Below are positions 7,977-16,283 of a stretch of DNA of 56,724 bases, one piece after another (position 1 is the first letter of the stretch; every line of letters begins with the position of its first letter). The notes under the pieces are model-generated. The model did not search any database and had not been told where the DNA came from. It saw nothing but the letters and a program-made list of their open reading frames with translations. Source of the DNA: Oscillospiraceae bacterium. GTDB lineage: Bacteria; Bacillota; Clostridia; Oscillospirales; Ruminococcaceae. The position numbers and the translations under genes were made by a program. The DNA is taken from positions 1-56,724 of the forward strand of contig JAKSPK010000012.1 of the NCBI GenBank assembly GCA_024404875.1, read 5' to 3'.

Positions 7977-8036
7977 CACTGATTGAATCTGCAGAGCAGA
8001 TTGTGTACCGAGCCGTCAGGCGGGATGCAATCAGTG
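7977..8036 (+). promoter_or_regulatory. Three-way-junction-like RNA structure in the hypF leader
   Basis: A 9-bp closing stem (CACTGATTG 7977-7985 with CAATCAGTG 8028-8036) encloses two inner hairpins. The first is AATCTGC/GCAGATT (7986-8002). The second is a GC hairpin, GCC-GTCA-GGC (8012-8021), flanked by CC and GG. The structure ends 26 bases before the hypF ATG. It does not match a riboswitch class I can recognise. It may control translation of hypF. Confidence 0.45.
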
Positions 8037-8062
8037 GTTCCCTGGGCACACAAAGGGGTACT

Positions 8063-10378
8063 ATGCAAACAATCAATATTCATATTTACGGAATTGTGCA
8101 GGGGGTCGGGTTCCGGCCCTTTGCCGCTGTCACGGCGGCACGCTTTGGTGTGCGCGGAACGGCCGCTAATAAGGGATCCTATGTGGAGATCATTGCGCAG
8201 GGCGAGCCGAAGCAGCTTGAAGCCTTTGTCTCGGAGATCCGGCACCGTCCGCCCGACCGCGCAGTCATTCTGGGGCTTGATACCGAAGAGCTTTTGCCGG
8301 AGGAAGCCGGCATTTTCGAGGATTTTCGCATCATCGAAAGCGAAAAAGAATACGGCAATATCTTTGTTTCACCGGATATCGCGACCTGTGAACATTGCCG
8401 CGCAGAGCTTTTCGATTCGCATGACCGGCGCTATCTGCATCCGTTCATCAACTGTACGCAGTGCGGGCCGCGGCTGACTATTCTTGATACAATGCCCTAT
8501 GACCGTGAGCGGACGAGTATGCATGAATTTCCGATGTGCCCGGAATGCGCAAAGGAGTATCACGATCCGGATGACCGCCGGTTCGATGCACAGCCGGTCT
8601 GCTGTAATGAATGCGGGCCGGAGGTCTATGTCATCGGTACGGCACTGCGCGGCGGCGATGCAATTACAGCAGTTCGGCAGGCAATCATGGAAGGAAAAAT
8701 CGCTGCGGTCAAGGGCATCGGCGGCTTTCATCTCTGCTGCGATGCGACGAATCCGGAAGCGGTGCAGCGCCTGCGGCAGCTGAAGCATCGCCCGATGAAG
8801 CCCTTTGCTGTGATGATGCGTGATCTGTCAGCAGCGGAGCGGGAGTGCGTAGTCTCTGAAGCAGCGCGGGAACTGCTGACCGGCTGGCAGAAGCCGATCG
8901 TGCTGCTTGAAAAGCGAGAAAAAATGTCGGTCTGCGATCTGATTGCGCCGGACAATCTCACGGTTGGTGTCATGCTGCCCTATGCGCCCGTACAAATGCT
9001 TCTGTTTGATTATCCGGACGGCATCGAGATGACAGACTGTCTCGTGATGACGAGCGGCAATGCAAAGGGCGCACCGATCTGCCGCGATGACGAGAGTGCT
9101 GTACGCGAGATCGGCAGCTTTTGCGATTTGATTCTCTCTCATAACAGAAAAATCCGTCTGCGGGCGGACGATTCGGTCTGTGACTTACTGGACGGAAAGC
9201 CCTACATGATCCGGCGCTCCCGCGGATTCGCGCCGCTGCCGGCTATGCTTCATCGAATATCACATAAGCAGATCCTTGCGATTGGCGGTGAGCTGAAAAA
9301 CTCGTTCAGTATCGCAAAGGGCGGCCTGCTCTACGCATCGCCCTATATCGGTGATATGGCGGATATCCGGACAGTTCATGCGCTGCGCGAATCGGTTGAG
9401 AGGATGTGCGGTCTGCTCGAAGCTGAGCCGGAGGCGGTTGTCTGTGATATGCATCCGCTTTACAATACGATGACGGCTGCACAGGAGATTGCGCAGGCGC
9501 GCGGTATTCCACTGGTGACCGTTCAGCATCATTATGCGCATATTCTCTCATGTATGGCAGAAAACGGCGTGACGGAGCGTGTAATTGGTGTCAGCTATGA
9601 CGGTACCGGCTACGGCGATGACGGGACGATCTGGGGCGGCGAGCTGCTGCTCTGCGATCCGGCAGCACATCTGCGGGCAGGCAGCATTACGCCGTTTCTG
9701 CAAACCGGCGGCGATCTTTCCGCGAAGGAGGGCTGGCGTATTGCAGCAGCACTGCTGCGTGATGCAATGCCCGATGCAGAAACAGTCTGTGAGCAGCTCG
9801 ATATCTGCGATCCGGCGGCATTCCGCATTCTGCGTGCAATGGCGGAAAAGGGTGTGAATACGGTGAGATCGACGAGCTGCGGGCGCGTTTTTGATGCGGT
9901 CTCTGCGATTCTCGGCATTCGCAAAGCAGTGACATTTGAGGGTGAGGCCTCCTCTGCACTCATGACGGAGGCAGAGCGATTTGTGCGGCTGCACGGTGAT
10001 TGCGAATGCACACTGCCGCATGAGATCATGGTGGAGAACGATCATATCTATATGCGGACAACAGCGCTTGCGGCTGAGATCGCTGTGCGTTATTTTGCTG
10101 ACCGTTCCGCTGAAAACCGGATGTATCTGGCGTATCAGTTCCATGCGGCGCTCTGCGCGATGACTGCGGCTTGCTGTGAAGTGCTGCGGCGCGAAACGGG
10201 AATATCGGTCTGCGCACTAAGCGGCGGTGTATTCCAGAACCGTCTGCTGACGCGGCTTTGCCGGGATGCGCTGGAGACGGCAGGATTTACAGTGCTGCTG
10301 CATTCTGTTTTCCCGCCGAATGACGGAGGCATTGCACTTGGACAGGCTCTTTTCGGCGTTTATCATGCATGGACCTGA
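8063..10378 (+). CDS. hypF: Carbamoyltransferase HypF for [NiFe]-hydrogenase maturation
   Basis: HypF converts carbamoyl phosphate and ATP to carbamoyl-adenylate and passes the group to HypE, providing the cyanide ligands of [NiFe]-hydrogenase. The 771-residue protein shows all four modules. These are an acylphosphatase domain (1-90, with VQGVGFRPF and AANKG carrying the Arg18/Asn36 pair), two Cys4 zinc fingers (C109, C112, C131, C134 and C159, C162, C181, C184), a YrdC-like ATP-binding domain (about 195-385) and a Kae1-like domain with HHYAHI. ATG 8063 follows AAAGGGG and begins at the acylphosphatase strand; an in-frame extension to 7964 would cross the structured leader. No other hyp or hydrogenase gene is in this window. 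Confidence 0.95.
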   Translation: MQTINIHIYGIVQGVGFRPFAAVTAARFGVRGTAANKGSYVEIIAQGEPKQLEAFVSEIRHRPPDRAVILGLDTEELLPEEAGIFEDFRIIESEKEYGNIFVSPDIATCEHCRAELFDSHDRRYLHPFINCTQCGPRLTILDTMPYDRERTSMHEFPMCPECAKEYHDPDDRRFDAQPVCCNECGPEVYVIGTALRGGDAITAVRQAIMEGKIAAVKGIGGFHLCCDATNPEAVQRLRQLKHRPMKPFAVMMRDLSAAERECVVSEAARELLTGWQKPIVLLEKREKMSVCDLIAPDNLTVGVMLPYAPVQMLLFDYPDGIEMTDCLVMTSGNAKGAPICRDDESAVREIGSFCDLILSHNRKIRLRADDSVCDLLDGKPYMIRRSRGFAPLPAMLHRISHKQILAIGGELKNSFSIAKGGLLYASPYIGDMADIRTVHALRESVERMCGLLEAEPEAVVCDMHPLYNTMTAAQEIAQARGIPLVTVQHHYAHILSCMAENGVTERVIGVSYDGTGYGDDGTIWGGELLLCDPAAHLRAGSITPFLQTGGDLSAKEGWRIAAALLRDAMPDAETVCEQLDICDPAAFRILRAMAEKGVNTVRSTSCGRVFDAVSAILGIRKAVTFEGEASSALMTEAERFVRLHGDCECTLPHEIMVENDHIYMRTTALAAEIAVRYFADRSAENRMYLAYQFHAALCAMTAACCEVLRRETGISVCALSGGVFQNRLLTRLCRDALETAGFTVLLHSVFPPNDGGIALGQALFGVYHAWT

Positions 10379-10396
10379 CACACGATTCTTCTTGCG

Positions 10397-10445
10397 AAAA
10401 AACAGCATCCCGACCGTATGACGAATCCGGTCGGGATGCTGTTTT
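10397..10445. terminator. Bidirectional terminator between hypF and degV
   Basis: An 18-bp perfect stem (AAAACAGCATCCCGACCG and its complement) serves both convergent genes. Confidence 0.9.
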
Positions 10446-10514
10446 GATATATAATTCTGTGACGGCGCTGATAGAGCCTATGATATTATGCGCAGTACCG
10501 ACCGCAACATGATC

Positions 10515-11393
10515 TCAGACGGTCTCTTCCTGCCGCTTGATGACAAAACCGACAACATCCGGGCCGGCATTGCAGCAGATCGCAGCGCCGATATTCCAGT
10601 AGTCCTCCGGCGGATAGCCGAGCGCCTTGGTCAGCGCCGCCGCGAACTCCTGTGTGCGCGTGGAATCTTTGCCCTGCATGACGATATAGGGCGTATGCGG
10701 CTGCATATCCGCCTTGATGACCTCAATCATCCTGGGAATGATATTCTGCTCGCCGCGGATCTTCTGGATCACGCTGGATTCGCAGTTGCAGATGCGGCAG
10801 AAGGGCTTCAGGCCGAGCAGCTCGCCTGCGAATGCCGCGGCTGCGCTGACTCTGCCGGAGCGCTTAACATATTTCAGCGTCATCGGTACAAAATACAGTC
10901 CGGCATGACGCGCCCAGTCATCCATATAGTCGATCAGCTCCGGGACATCTGCGCCGCGGGCGAGTTTCTTTGCAGCCTCCTTGACCGCATAACCATATGC
11001 CGCCGTGTAGTTGCGGCCGTCAACGAGGTGGATCTTCATTTGGCAGTCCGGATGCTCGTCAAAGAACTGTGTCCGCGCCATTTCTGCATTGGCAAAGGTA
11101 CCGGAGCCGCCTGCTCCGATCGTCATATAGATCAGATCGGTATAGCCTTCAGCAGCGGTTTCCTCGTATGCCTCCTGAATCTCAAACGGTGTGATCTGTG
11201 CAGTGGAGGGATACTCCTTTGCATTGTCGATCATCTCATAGAATTGTTCCTTTGTGAAGTCGATTTCCTCGCGCAGCGGCTTGCCCTCAATAGTGATCGG
11301 GATATAGAGCATCCGGATGCCGAGAGATTCTGCTTCCTCTTTGGAAATGTCGCTGACCGAATCGGTCATGAGTTTGATTTTGGATTTCAGCAT
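10515..11393 (-). CDS. DegV family fatty-acid-binding protein
   Basis: The 292-residue protein has the DegV-family opening with TDSVSDIS and the conserved GGSGTF and KYVKRSGRVS stretches. Family members bind fatty acids; several act as FakB subunits that present fatty acids to the kinase FakA. No fakA-like gene is seen here, so the exact role is open. It starts at ATG 11393 after GAAAGGAA, 16 bases after the end of trmL, and the two form a minus-strand operon ending at the shared terminator. Confidence 0.93.
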   Translation of the reverse strand: MLKSKIKLMTDSVSDISKEEAESLGIRMLYIPITIEGKPLREEIDFTKEQFYEMIDNAKEYPSTAQITPFEIQEAYEETAAEGYTDLIYMTIGAGGSGTFANAEMARTQFFDEHPDCQMKIHLVDGRNYTAAYGYAVKEAAKKLARGADVPELIDYMDDWARHAGLYFVPMTLKYVKRSGRVSAAAAFAGELLGLKPFCRICNCESSVIQKIRGEQNIIPRMIEVIKADMQPHTPYIVMQGKDSTRTQEFAAALTKALGYPPEDYWNIGAAICCNAGPDVVGFVIKRQEETV

Positions 11394-11409
11394 GGATTAT
11401 GTTCCTTTC

Positions 11410-11958
11410 TCAGATCTGGCTGATATCGTAGTCGCCGGGCGAATGCGTTTCCCATTCCGCAGCTGCCCATCTGCCGTCGCGTGTCAGGCCGGCGAAGTCG
11501 TGCTGACGCAAAACCTCATAAGCCGCGACTGCAACAGAATTCGAGAGATTCAGGCAGCGAAGCGTTTCACGCATCGGGATGCGGACACAGCGCTCCGGAT
11601 GTGCTTTCAGGAGCGCATCATCCAGACCGGTATCTTCGCGTCCGAAAAAGAGAAATGTTTCTTCCGGATACTGGACATCGGTAAAGGCCGTTCCTGTTTT
11701 TGCTGTGAAATAGAAATACGGATTCTGCGCGGTCTGTGCGGGATGTTGAGCAAAAAACGCTTCCAGATTGTCATAGTGAAAAATGTCGAGCTTATCCCAG
11801 TAATCCAGTCCGGCGCGCTTGAGCTTTGCATCGTCGATGCGGAAGCCGAGCGGGTGGATCAGATGCAGGGCGGCGCCCGTGACGGCGCAGGTTCGCGCGA
11901 TACTGCCCGTATTCTGCGGGATGCGCGGTTCTACGAGAACAAAATGCAGCTTATGCAA
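11410..11958 (-). CDS. trmL: tRNA (cytidine/uridine-34 2'-O)-methyltransferase TrmL
   Basis: TrmL methylates the 2'-hydroxyl of the wobble base of certain leucine tRNAs using S-adenosylmethionine. The 182-residue SPOUT protein has the expected NTGSIART motif near the N-terminus, FFGREDTGL, and the C-terminal knot RIPM followed by LNLSNSVAVAAYE. I place the start at TTG 11958 because the family begins directly with a strand like HFVLVEPRIPQNTG and because AAAAGGA precedes this codon. Open frame upstream has no conserved content. It is followed by the degV gene. Confidence 0.9.
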   Translation of the reverse strand: MHKLHFVLVEPRIPQNTGSIARTCAVTGAALHLIHPLGFRIDDAKLKRAGLDYWDKLDIFHYDNLEAFFAQHPAQTAQNPYFYFTAKTGTAFTDVQYPEETFLFFGREDTGLDDALLKAHPERCVRIPMRETLRCLNLSNSVAVAAYEVLRQHDFAGLTRDGRWAAAEWETHSPGDYDISQI

Positions 11959-12059
11959 GATGATACATCCTTTTCCATTTATAAACTCTGCACTGCGCCG
12001 CATAAGCGACGGCTCCTGCGGAATGATAGTGATATCATCAAAGAAAGGAGCGGTTCGGA

Positions 12060-12233
12060 ATGCAGACACAGGCGATTATTAAGGGTATGGCAGTCGGTGC
12101 GGCCGCAGGTATGGCCGGCTATCTGATCAGCAGCGCATCCAAGAGCGAGAAATCAAAGCTCAAGCGCAGAACAGTCAAGGCAGTTCACGCGGTCGGTGCC
12201 GTCATGGACAGCATTGCGGATTTCATGCGGTGA
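12060..12233 (+). CDS. Small 57-aa basic protein with an Ala/Gly-rich segment
   Basis: AAAGGAG (12044-12050) precedes ATG 12060 by nine bases. The product starts MQTQAIIKGMAVGAAAGMAG, continues through a Lys/Ser/Arg-rich middle and ends with a short amphipathic helix. The N-terminal glycine-zipper-like stretch suggests membrane association, similar in style to YtxH-type small proteins. It diverges from trmL and converges with ruvX. Its function is unknown. Confidence 0.7.
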   Translation: MQTQAIIKGMAVGAAAGMAGYLISSASKSEKSKLKRRTVKAVHAVGAVMDSIADFMR

Positions 12234-12238
12234 GCGTT

Positions 12239-12256
12239 CCGGCGAGCGATCGCCGG
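12239..12256. terminator. Hairpin between convergent genes
   Basis: CCGGCGA and TCGCCGG form a perfect 7-bp stem with a GCGA loop between the small gene and ruvX. There is no clear U-run on either side, so termination is uncertain. Confidence 0.4.
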
Positions 12257-12261
12257 ATACA

Positions 12262-12684
12262 TCATGCGCCGCTGTTTTTGCGGTATTGCAGATAACTTTC
12301 GAGGATGATGACCGCAGCCACGGCATCTACGACGGCTTTGCGCTTTTTGCCGCGCGTATTCGTAACATTGAGAATCTGATGCGCCGAGACAGTCGTGCAA
12401 CGTTCATCCCAGAGAACAGTCTCCAGACCGGTCAGCTCGCCGAGCAGCTTTGCGAATGCTTCGCATTTCTGTGCGCGCCCGCCGCAGCTCCCGTCCATAT
12501 TCTTCGGGTATCCGACAACGATCCGTTCCGCGCGGGCATTCTTCGCAGCTTCTGCGGTTTGCTCGGCACAGCGCTGAAAGCTCTTTTCGGTCAGCACACC
12601 CGCCGGAGATGCCATCAGCTCTGAACGATCGCAGACCGCCCAGCCGGTGCGGGTATCGCCGAAATCAACGCCGAAAATAATCAT
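12262..12684 (-). CDS. ruvX: RuvX/YqgF-family nuclease (pre-16S rRNA maturation / Holliday-junction-resolvase-like)
   Basis: The 140-residue protein has the RNase-H-like fold motifs of the family: GVDFGDTRTGWAV at the start, IVVGYPKNMDG in the middle and LWDERCTTVSA with VVDAVAAVIILESYL at the end. Bacterial members process the 5' end of 16S rRNA and were earlier called Holliday junction resolvases. It is the last gene of the pyr operon, starting 13 bases after the phosphatase gene with a GGAGG site. Confidence 0.93.
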   Translation of the reverse strand: MIIFGVDFGDTRTGWAVCDRSELMASPAGVLTEKSFQRCAEQTAEAAKNARAERIVVGYPKNMDGSCGGRAQKCEAFAKLLGELTGLETVLWDERCTTVSAHQILNVTNTRGKKRKAVVDAVAAVIILESYLQYRKNSGA

Positions 12685-12696
12685 ATCGTTCCTCCG

Positions 12697-13338
12697 TCAG
12701 AGCGGCAGTGCCGTGTGGGAGTCCTGCGGCAGATGCGCGGAATTGTTTTTATAGATGAGCCGCCAGCCGGACTCAGTGTCATATTCCGCGAGCGAGACAG
12801 CGGAATTGTCACCCCAGCCGACATCCGGCAGCCCTTCGATCGAGCCGGATTCGACAAAGCTCAGAAAATTGCGCAGTGCACAGCCGTGCGTAAAGACAGC
12901 GATTGTTTTGCCGGAATGCTCCTCCACGATTTTCTGCAAGATGCGGCTCATCCGGTCATAGACTTCAGTCATCGAATCGCCGTCCGGTGCAGTGAATTCG
13001 TACATCCGTCCCTGCCATGTGCGGAATTCGTCCGGATACTCATCACGCAGATCGAGGATCCGTCTGCCCTCCCATTTGCCGCCGTTGATCTCGCGCAGAT
13101 CATATTCCGGAATCATCTCCAGATGATGATTCCGGTTGACGGCTTCAGCGGTTAGTCTGGTCCTTTGATAGGGGCTGAAGTAGATCGCGTCCAGCGGAAT
13201 ATCAACGAACCGCGCAGCCAGATAATCAAGCTGCCGCTCGCCCTTTTCGGTCAGACAGGTGTCAAGACTCCCCTGAAAGAAAGGAACGGCATTGCCCTCC
13301 GCCTCCGCATGACGGATCAGATAGACTTTTGTTACCAC
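12697..13338 (-). CDS. Histidine phosphatase (phosphoglycerate-mutase-like)
   Basis: The 213-residue protein has the phospho-histidine motif LIRHAEAEGN, the second-site TRLTAEA, a catalytic acid in the YDLREINGGKWEG stretch and the C-terminal FTHGC histidine. It belongs to the broad branch of the histidine phosphatase superfamily that includes CobC-like and small-metabolite phosphatases, and the sequence does not fix its substrate. The start is GTG 13338, which overlaps the pyrD stop (GTGGTAA) and implies translational coupling. It sits in the pyrimidine operon, so a nucleotide-related substrate is possible. Confidence 0.9.
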   Translation of the reverse strand: MVTKVYLIRHAEAEGNAVPFFQGSLDTCLTEKGERQLDYLAARFVDIPLDAIYFSPYQRTRLTAEAVNRNHHLEMIPEYDLREINGGKWEGRRILDLRDEYPDEFRTWQGRMYEFTAPDGDSMTEVYDRMSRILQKIVEEHSGKTIAVFTHGCALRNFLSFVESGSIEGLPDVGWGDNSAVSLAEYDTESGWRLIYKNNSAHLPQDSHTALPL

Positions 13339-14243
13339 GGCTTCACGCTTCCTGTCAGCGTGTCAGCTTTGTCTACGCCGTTTGCGTCGAGCCAGTCATT
13401 CAGCTCGTCAATGATGCGCAGCGGCGCATAGGGATCCTGCACAATCGCCGTGCCGACCTGCACCGCAGAAGCACCTGCCATCATCAGTTCAGCTGCATCT
13501 TCGCCGGACATTACGCCGCCCATGCCGATGACCGGGATATTGACCGCGTTGGCAGTCTGCCAGACCATGCGCACGGCGACAGGGAAGATGCCTGCGCCGG
13601 AATAGCCGCCCATGTTATTATGGAGGATCGGGCGGCGCGTCCGCAGATCAATGCGCATTCCGAGCAGCGTATTGATAAGCGAGACTGCATCTGCACCCTC
13701 TGCTTCGACCGCCTTTGCGATCTCGGTGATGCTCGTGACATTCGGGCTGAGCTTGATGCAGAGCGGCTTTTTCGTCGCAAGCCGGACAGCCTTTGTGACT
13801 TGTGCGGCAGCAGAGCAGGAGGTGCCGAAAGCGGCTCCGCCCTGCTTCACATTCGGGCAGGAGATATTCAGCTCGATCATGTGGACATCAGTCTTGTCGA
13901 GCTTTGCCGCAACCTCTGCGCATTCTTCCGGCGTGGAACCTGCGATATTGGCCAGAATGACCGTATCACAGCTGAGCAGATGCGGCAGCTCATTTGCAAT
14001 GAATGCATCAACGCCCGGATTCTGGAGCCCGACGGAATTGAGCATTCCCATCGGTGCTTCGGCCGTGCGCGGCGGGAGATTTCCGGTGCGCTTTGTGCCG
14101 GTCGTACCCTTTGTGGAAATGCCGCCGAGCTTTGAGAGCGGGTAGAACTGTTCATATTCGCGGCCGTAGCCGAAAACGCCTGACGCGGGAATGATCGGAT
14201 TTTTGAACGGGATCCCGCAGATATTGACGGAAAGGTCAGCCAT
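13332..14243 (-). CDS. pyrD: Dihydroorotate dehydrogenase, class 1B catalytic subunit
   Basis: PyrD oxidises dihydroorotate to orotate and passes electrons through PyrK to NAD+. The 303-residue TIM-barrel protein shows the FMN-site motifs PASGVFGYG and GTTGTKRTGN, the catalytic-cysteine segment ELNISCPNVKQGG, and GMGGVMSGEDAAE with VQVGTA near the C-terminus. Cys in the active loop is typical of class 1B. It starts at ATG 14243, with GGAGGTGAT upstream, and overlaps the pyrK stop as TAATG. Confidence 0.95.
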   Translation of the reverse strand: MADLSVNICGIPFKNPIIPASGVFGYGREYEQFYPLSKLGGISTKGTTGTKRTGNLPPRTAEAPMGMLNSVGLQNPGVDAFIANELPHLLSCDTVILANIAGSTPEECAEVAAKLDKTDVHMIELNISCPNVKQGGAAFGTSCSAAAQVTKAVRLATKKPLCIKLSPNVTSITEIAKAVEAEGADAVSLINTLLGMRIDLRTRRPILHNNMGGYSGAGIFPVAVRMVWQTANAVNIPVIGMGGVMSGEDAAELMMAGASAVQVGTAIVQDPYAPLRIIDELNDWLDANGVDKADTLTGSVKPW

Positions 14244-15031
14244 TACCAAATCACCTCCTGCGAATTGAAAACAGGACCGTTTTTGCAGACATGGAGGTAC
14301 TGTTCATTGCCGTCCGCATCCTGTGTGCGGCAGGCGCAGACCAGACAGGCACCGAGTCCGCAGCCCATGCGTTCTTCGAGCGAGACCTGACACGGGATCT
14401 CATATGTCTCTGCGAGCGCTGCCGTTGCCTTGAGCATCGGGAGTGGGCCGCAGGCACAGATCAGTGCAGGCTTTTCCGCCTTGATTTCTTCCTCCAGCGG
14501 AAGCGTGACGAGACCGGAGCGTCCGGCGGAGCCGTCATCGGTGCAGAGGATCGTCTTTGCGCCGCAGGCAGCGAAATCTTCCTGCAGGATGACTGCATCC
14601 CTGTTCCGGAAGCCGGAGATCACGACGGCATTTTTTCCGAAATACTGCGCGAGCGGGAGCATCGGCGGTGTGCCTATGCCGCCGCCGACGAGAATTACGC
14701 GGCTGTTTTTGTCCGGCAGCGAAAAGCCGTGACCGAGCGGCGCGAGCATATTAACCGAGTCACCGGCGCGCAGTTCTGAGAGCGCCTCTGTACCCTTGCC
14801 GCGCACCTCAAATACGATACGGAGCGTTCCCTGCTCCCTGTCGATTCCGCAGATCGAGATCGGGCGGCGCAGAGTGAAGCTGCCATCCGGCAGAAGATTG
14901 ACGAACTGACCGGGCTGTGCCTTTGCAGCAACCTCCGGGCATTCGATCACCATGCTCCATGCTGTCTTTGTGAGCTGTGTCATGCTGCGGACCGGAAAGG
15001 TCAGCAGCGCTGTATATTTGTCATGCTTCAT
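14243..15031 (-). CDS. pyrK: Dihydroorotate dehydrogenase electron-transfer subunit
   Basis: PyrK is the FAD and [2Fe-2S] subunit that carries electrons from PyrD to NAD+. The 262-residue protein has the FAD motif LRRPISICG, the NAD-binding VGGGIGTPPML, and the C-terminal cluster ligands CGLGACLVCAC followed by a fourth cysteine in LHVCKNGP. The start is taken at ATG 15031; a GTG two codons earlier is also possible, and the ribosome site (GGTGAT) is weak. It lies between pyrF and pyrD with the normal order for this operon type. Confidence 0.95.
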   Translation of the reverse strand: MKHDKYTALLTFPVRSMTQLTKTAWSMVIECPEVAAKAQPGQFVNLLPDGSFTLRRPISICGIDREQGTLRIVFEVRGKGTEALSELRAGDSVNMLAPLGHGFSLPDKNSRVILVGGGIGTPPMLPLAQYFGKNAVVISGFRNRDAVILQEDFAACGAKTILCTDDGSAGRSGLVTLPLEEEIKAEKPALICACGPLPMLKATAALAETYEIPCQVSLEERMGCGLGACLVCACRTQDADGNEQYLHVCKNGPVFNSQEVIW

Positions 15032-15113
15032 ATACACATCACCATTCTTTTGATTTATGCGGCACTGTATCCGTTCGCCGGACTGTGAAATGTGAGCATC
15101 TGCCGCGGCATTA

Positions 15114-16037
15114 TTATTTGATCTGAATGTACGCAGTCAGATCCTCTCTCATACGGATCGCTTCTCTGCGGGCGGCTTCTGCGAAATCCTTTTCGTTGCA
15201 GCCTTCTTTCTTATATGCACACATGATTGCGCGGGAGCTGTTGACGATCGCGCCGAGACCGTTTTCATCGAATGCGCCAGCGATGCCGGCTGCACCGCCG
15301 CCCTGTGCGCCATAGCCGGGCACAAGGAACATCGTGTGCGGCAAGCGCTTCCGCAGCTCAGTGAGCTGTTCCGGATAGGTTGCGCCGACGACTGCACCGA
15401 CACTGCTGTAGCCGTAGGTGCCGATCGTTTCCGCACCCCATTCCTCGCATTTATCACCCATTCTCGCATAGAGCGGAACGCCGTCGATCAGCAGATCCTG
15501 AAATTCTCCAGAGGACGGGTTCGAGGTCTTGCAGAGGACAAAAATGCCCTTGTCGCGCTCCTTGCAGACACCGAGCAGCGGCGAGATGCCGTCCGTACCG
15601 AGATAGCCGTTGACGGTCAGTGCATCCGCGCCGAACGGTTCGCATTCGGTCGTGCCGATCATGCAGCTGCCGAGATGCGCCGCGGTATAGGCTTCCATTG
15701 TCGCGCCGATGTCATTGCGCTTGCCGTCGGTGATGACATACATTCCCTTGAGACGCGCATAGCGGATTGTCCGCTCCATTGTCTTGACACCGTGATGTCC
15801 GTACATCTCGTAATATGCCGCCTGCAGTTTGACGGCCGGAACAACATCACAGAGCGCATCAATGAGCATCTGGTTGAAGCGGAAGATCGCCTTTGCAGCG
15901 GCCTTGAGAGTTTCGCCGTCCTCCTCCAGAAAACTCTTGCGGATAAATTCCGGTACATAATCGAGCTTCGGGTCGAGACCGGCAACGGTCGGGTTTTTCG
16001 TACTGATGATCTTTTCGATCAGACGGTCAAATGACAT
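15114..16037 (-). CDS. pyrF: Orotidine 5'-phosphate decarboxylase (long, type 2)
   Basis: PyrF decarboxylates OMP to UMP. The 307-residue protein is the longer subfamily, with TVAGLDPKLD at the start, KLQAAYYE, the catalytic ITDGKRNDIGATM, and the phosphate-binding FLVPGYGAQGG. It is the first gene of the minus-strand operon pyrF-pyrK-pyrD-phosphatase-ruvX. The leader of about 60 nt is too short for a PyrR-type attenuator. AAAGGGGAAA precedes the ATG. Confidence 0.96.
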   Translation of the reverse strand: MSFDRLIEKIISTKNPTVAGLDPKLDYVPEFIRKSFLEEDGETLKAAAKAIFRFNQMLIDALCDVVPAVKLQAAYYEMYGHHGVKTMERTIRYARLKGMYVITDGKRNDIGATMEAYTAAHLGSCMIGTTECEPFGADALTVNGYLGTDGISPLLGVCKERDKGIFVLCKTSNPSSGEFQDLLIDGVPLYARMGDKCEEWGAETIGTYGYSSVGAVVGATYPEQLTELRKRLPHTMFLVPGYGAQGGGAAGIAGAFDENGLGAIVNSSRAIMCAYKKEGCNEKDFAEAARREAIRMREDLTAYIQIK

Positions 16038-16102
16038 ATTGATTTCCCCTTTTCATACATTATTCCTGCGCTTTTCGAGACGCATCCATACTACGCTATT
16101 AT

Positions 16103-16132
16103 ATTATACCACATCAAGCCCGATCCAGTCAA
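16103..16132 (-). promoter_or_regulatory. pyr operon promoter
   Basis: On the minus strand TTGACT (16127-16132) and TATAAT (16103-16108) have an 18-base spacer. Confidence 0.8.
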
Positions 16133-16169
16133 GAGCAAATATCACGCTCTGTGCGGCTTTTGACCTCTT

Positions 16170-16235
16170 GTTCACATGAAGTTCATATTGCATTCATATA
16201 ATGTTCATATTGTTGGTGCGGAAATATAGTATAAT
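16170..16235 (+). promoter_or_regulatory. Four 11-bp-phased activator boxes and -10 of the response-regulator operon
   Basis: GTTCACA, GTTCATA, ATTCATA and GTTCATA begin at 16170, 16181, 16192 and 16203, each exactly 11 bases apart. A perfect TATAAT lies at 16230-16235, 27 bases after the last box start. The -35 position (16207-16212, ATATTG) does not match consensus, so the promoter should need an activator. Tandem 11-bp repeats are the usual sites of PhoB/OmpR-type regulators, and the regulator itself is encoded just downstream, suggesting autoregulation. Confidence 0.75.
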
Positions 16236-16283
16236 TTATAGTGTATATCTATATGCTTTCACAGAAAACAGGAGGAAGTAGCA

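Noticed and set aside
16038-16102. A PyrR-type attenuator before pyrF
   Set aside because: The leader is about 60 nt and contains neither the PyrR binding loop nor a terminator stem.
16170-16214. Reading the four 11-bp repeats as a CRISPR-like array
   Set aside because: Units are only 11 bp with no spacers, sit directly upstream of a -10 and match regulator-box phasing.
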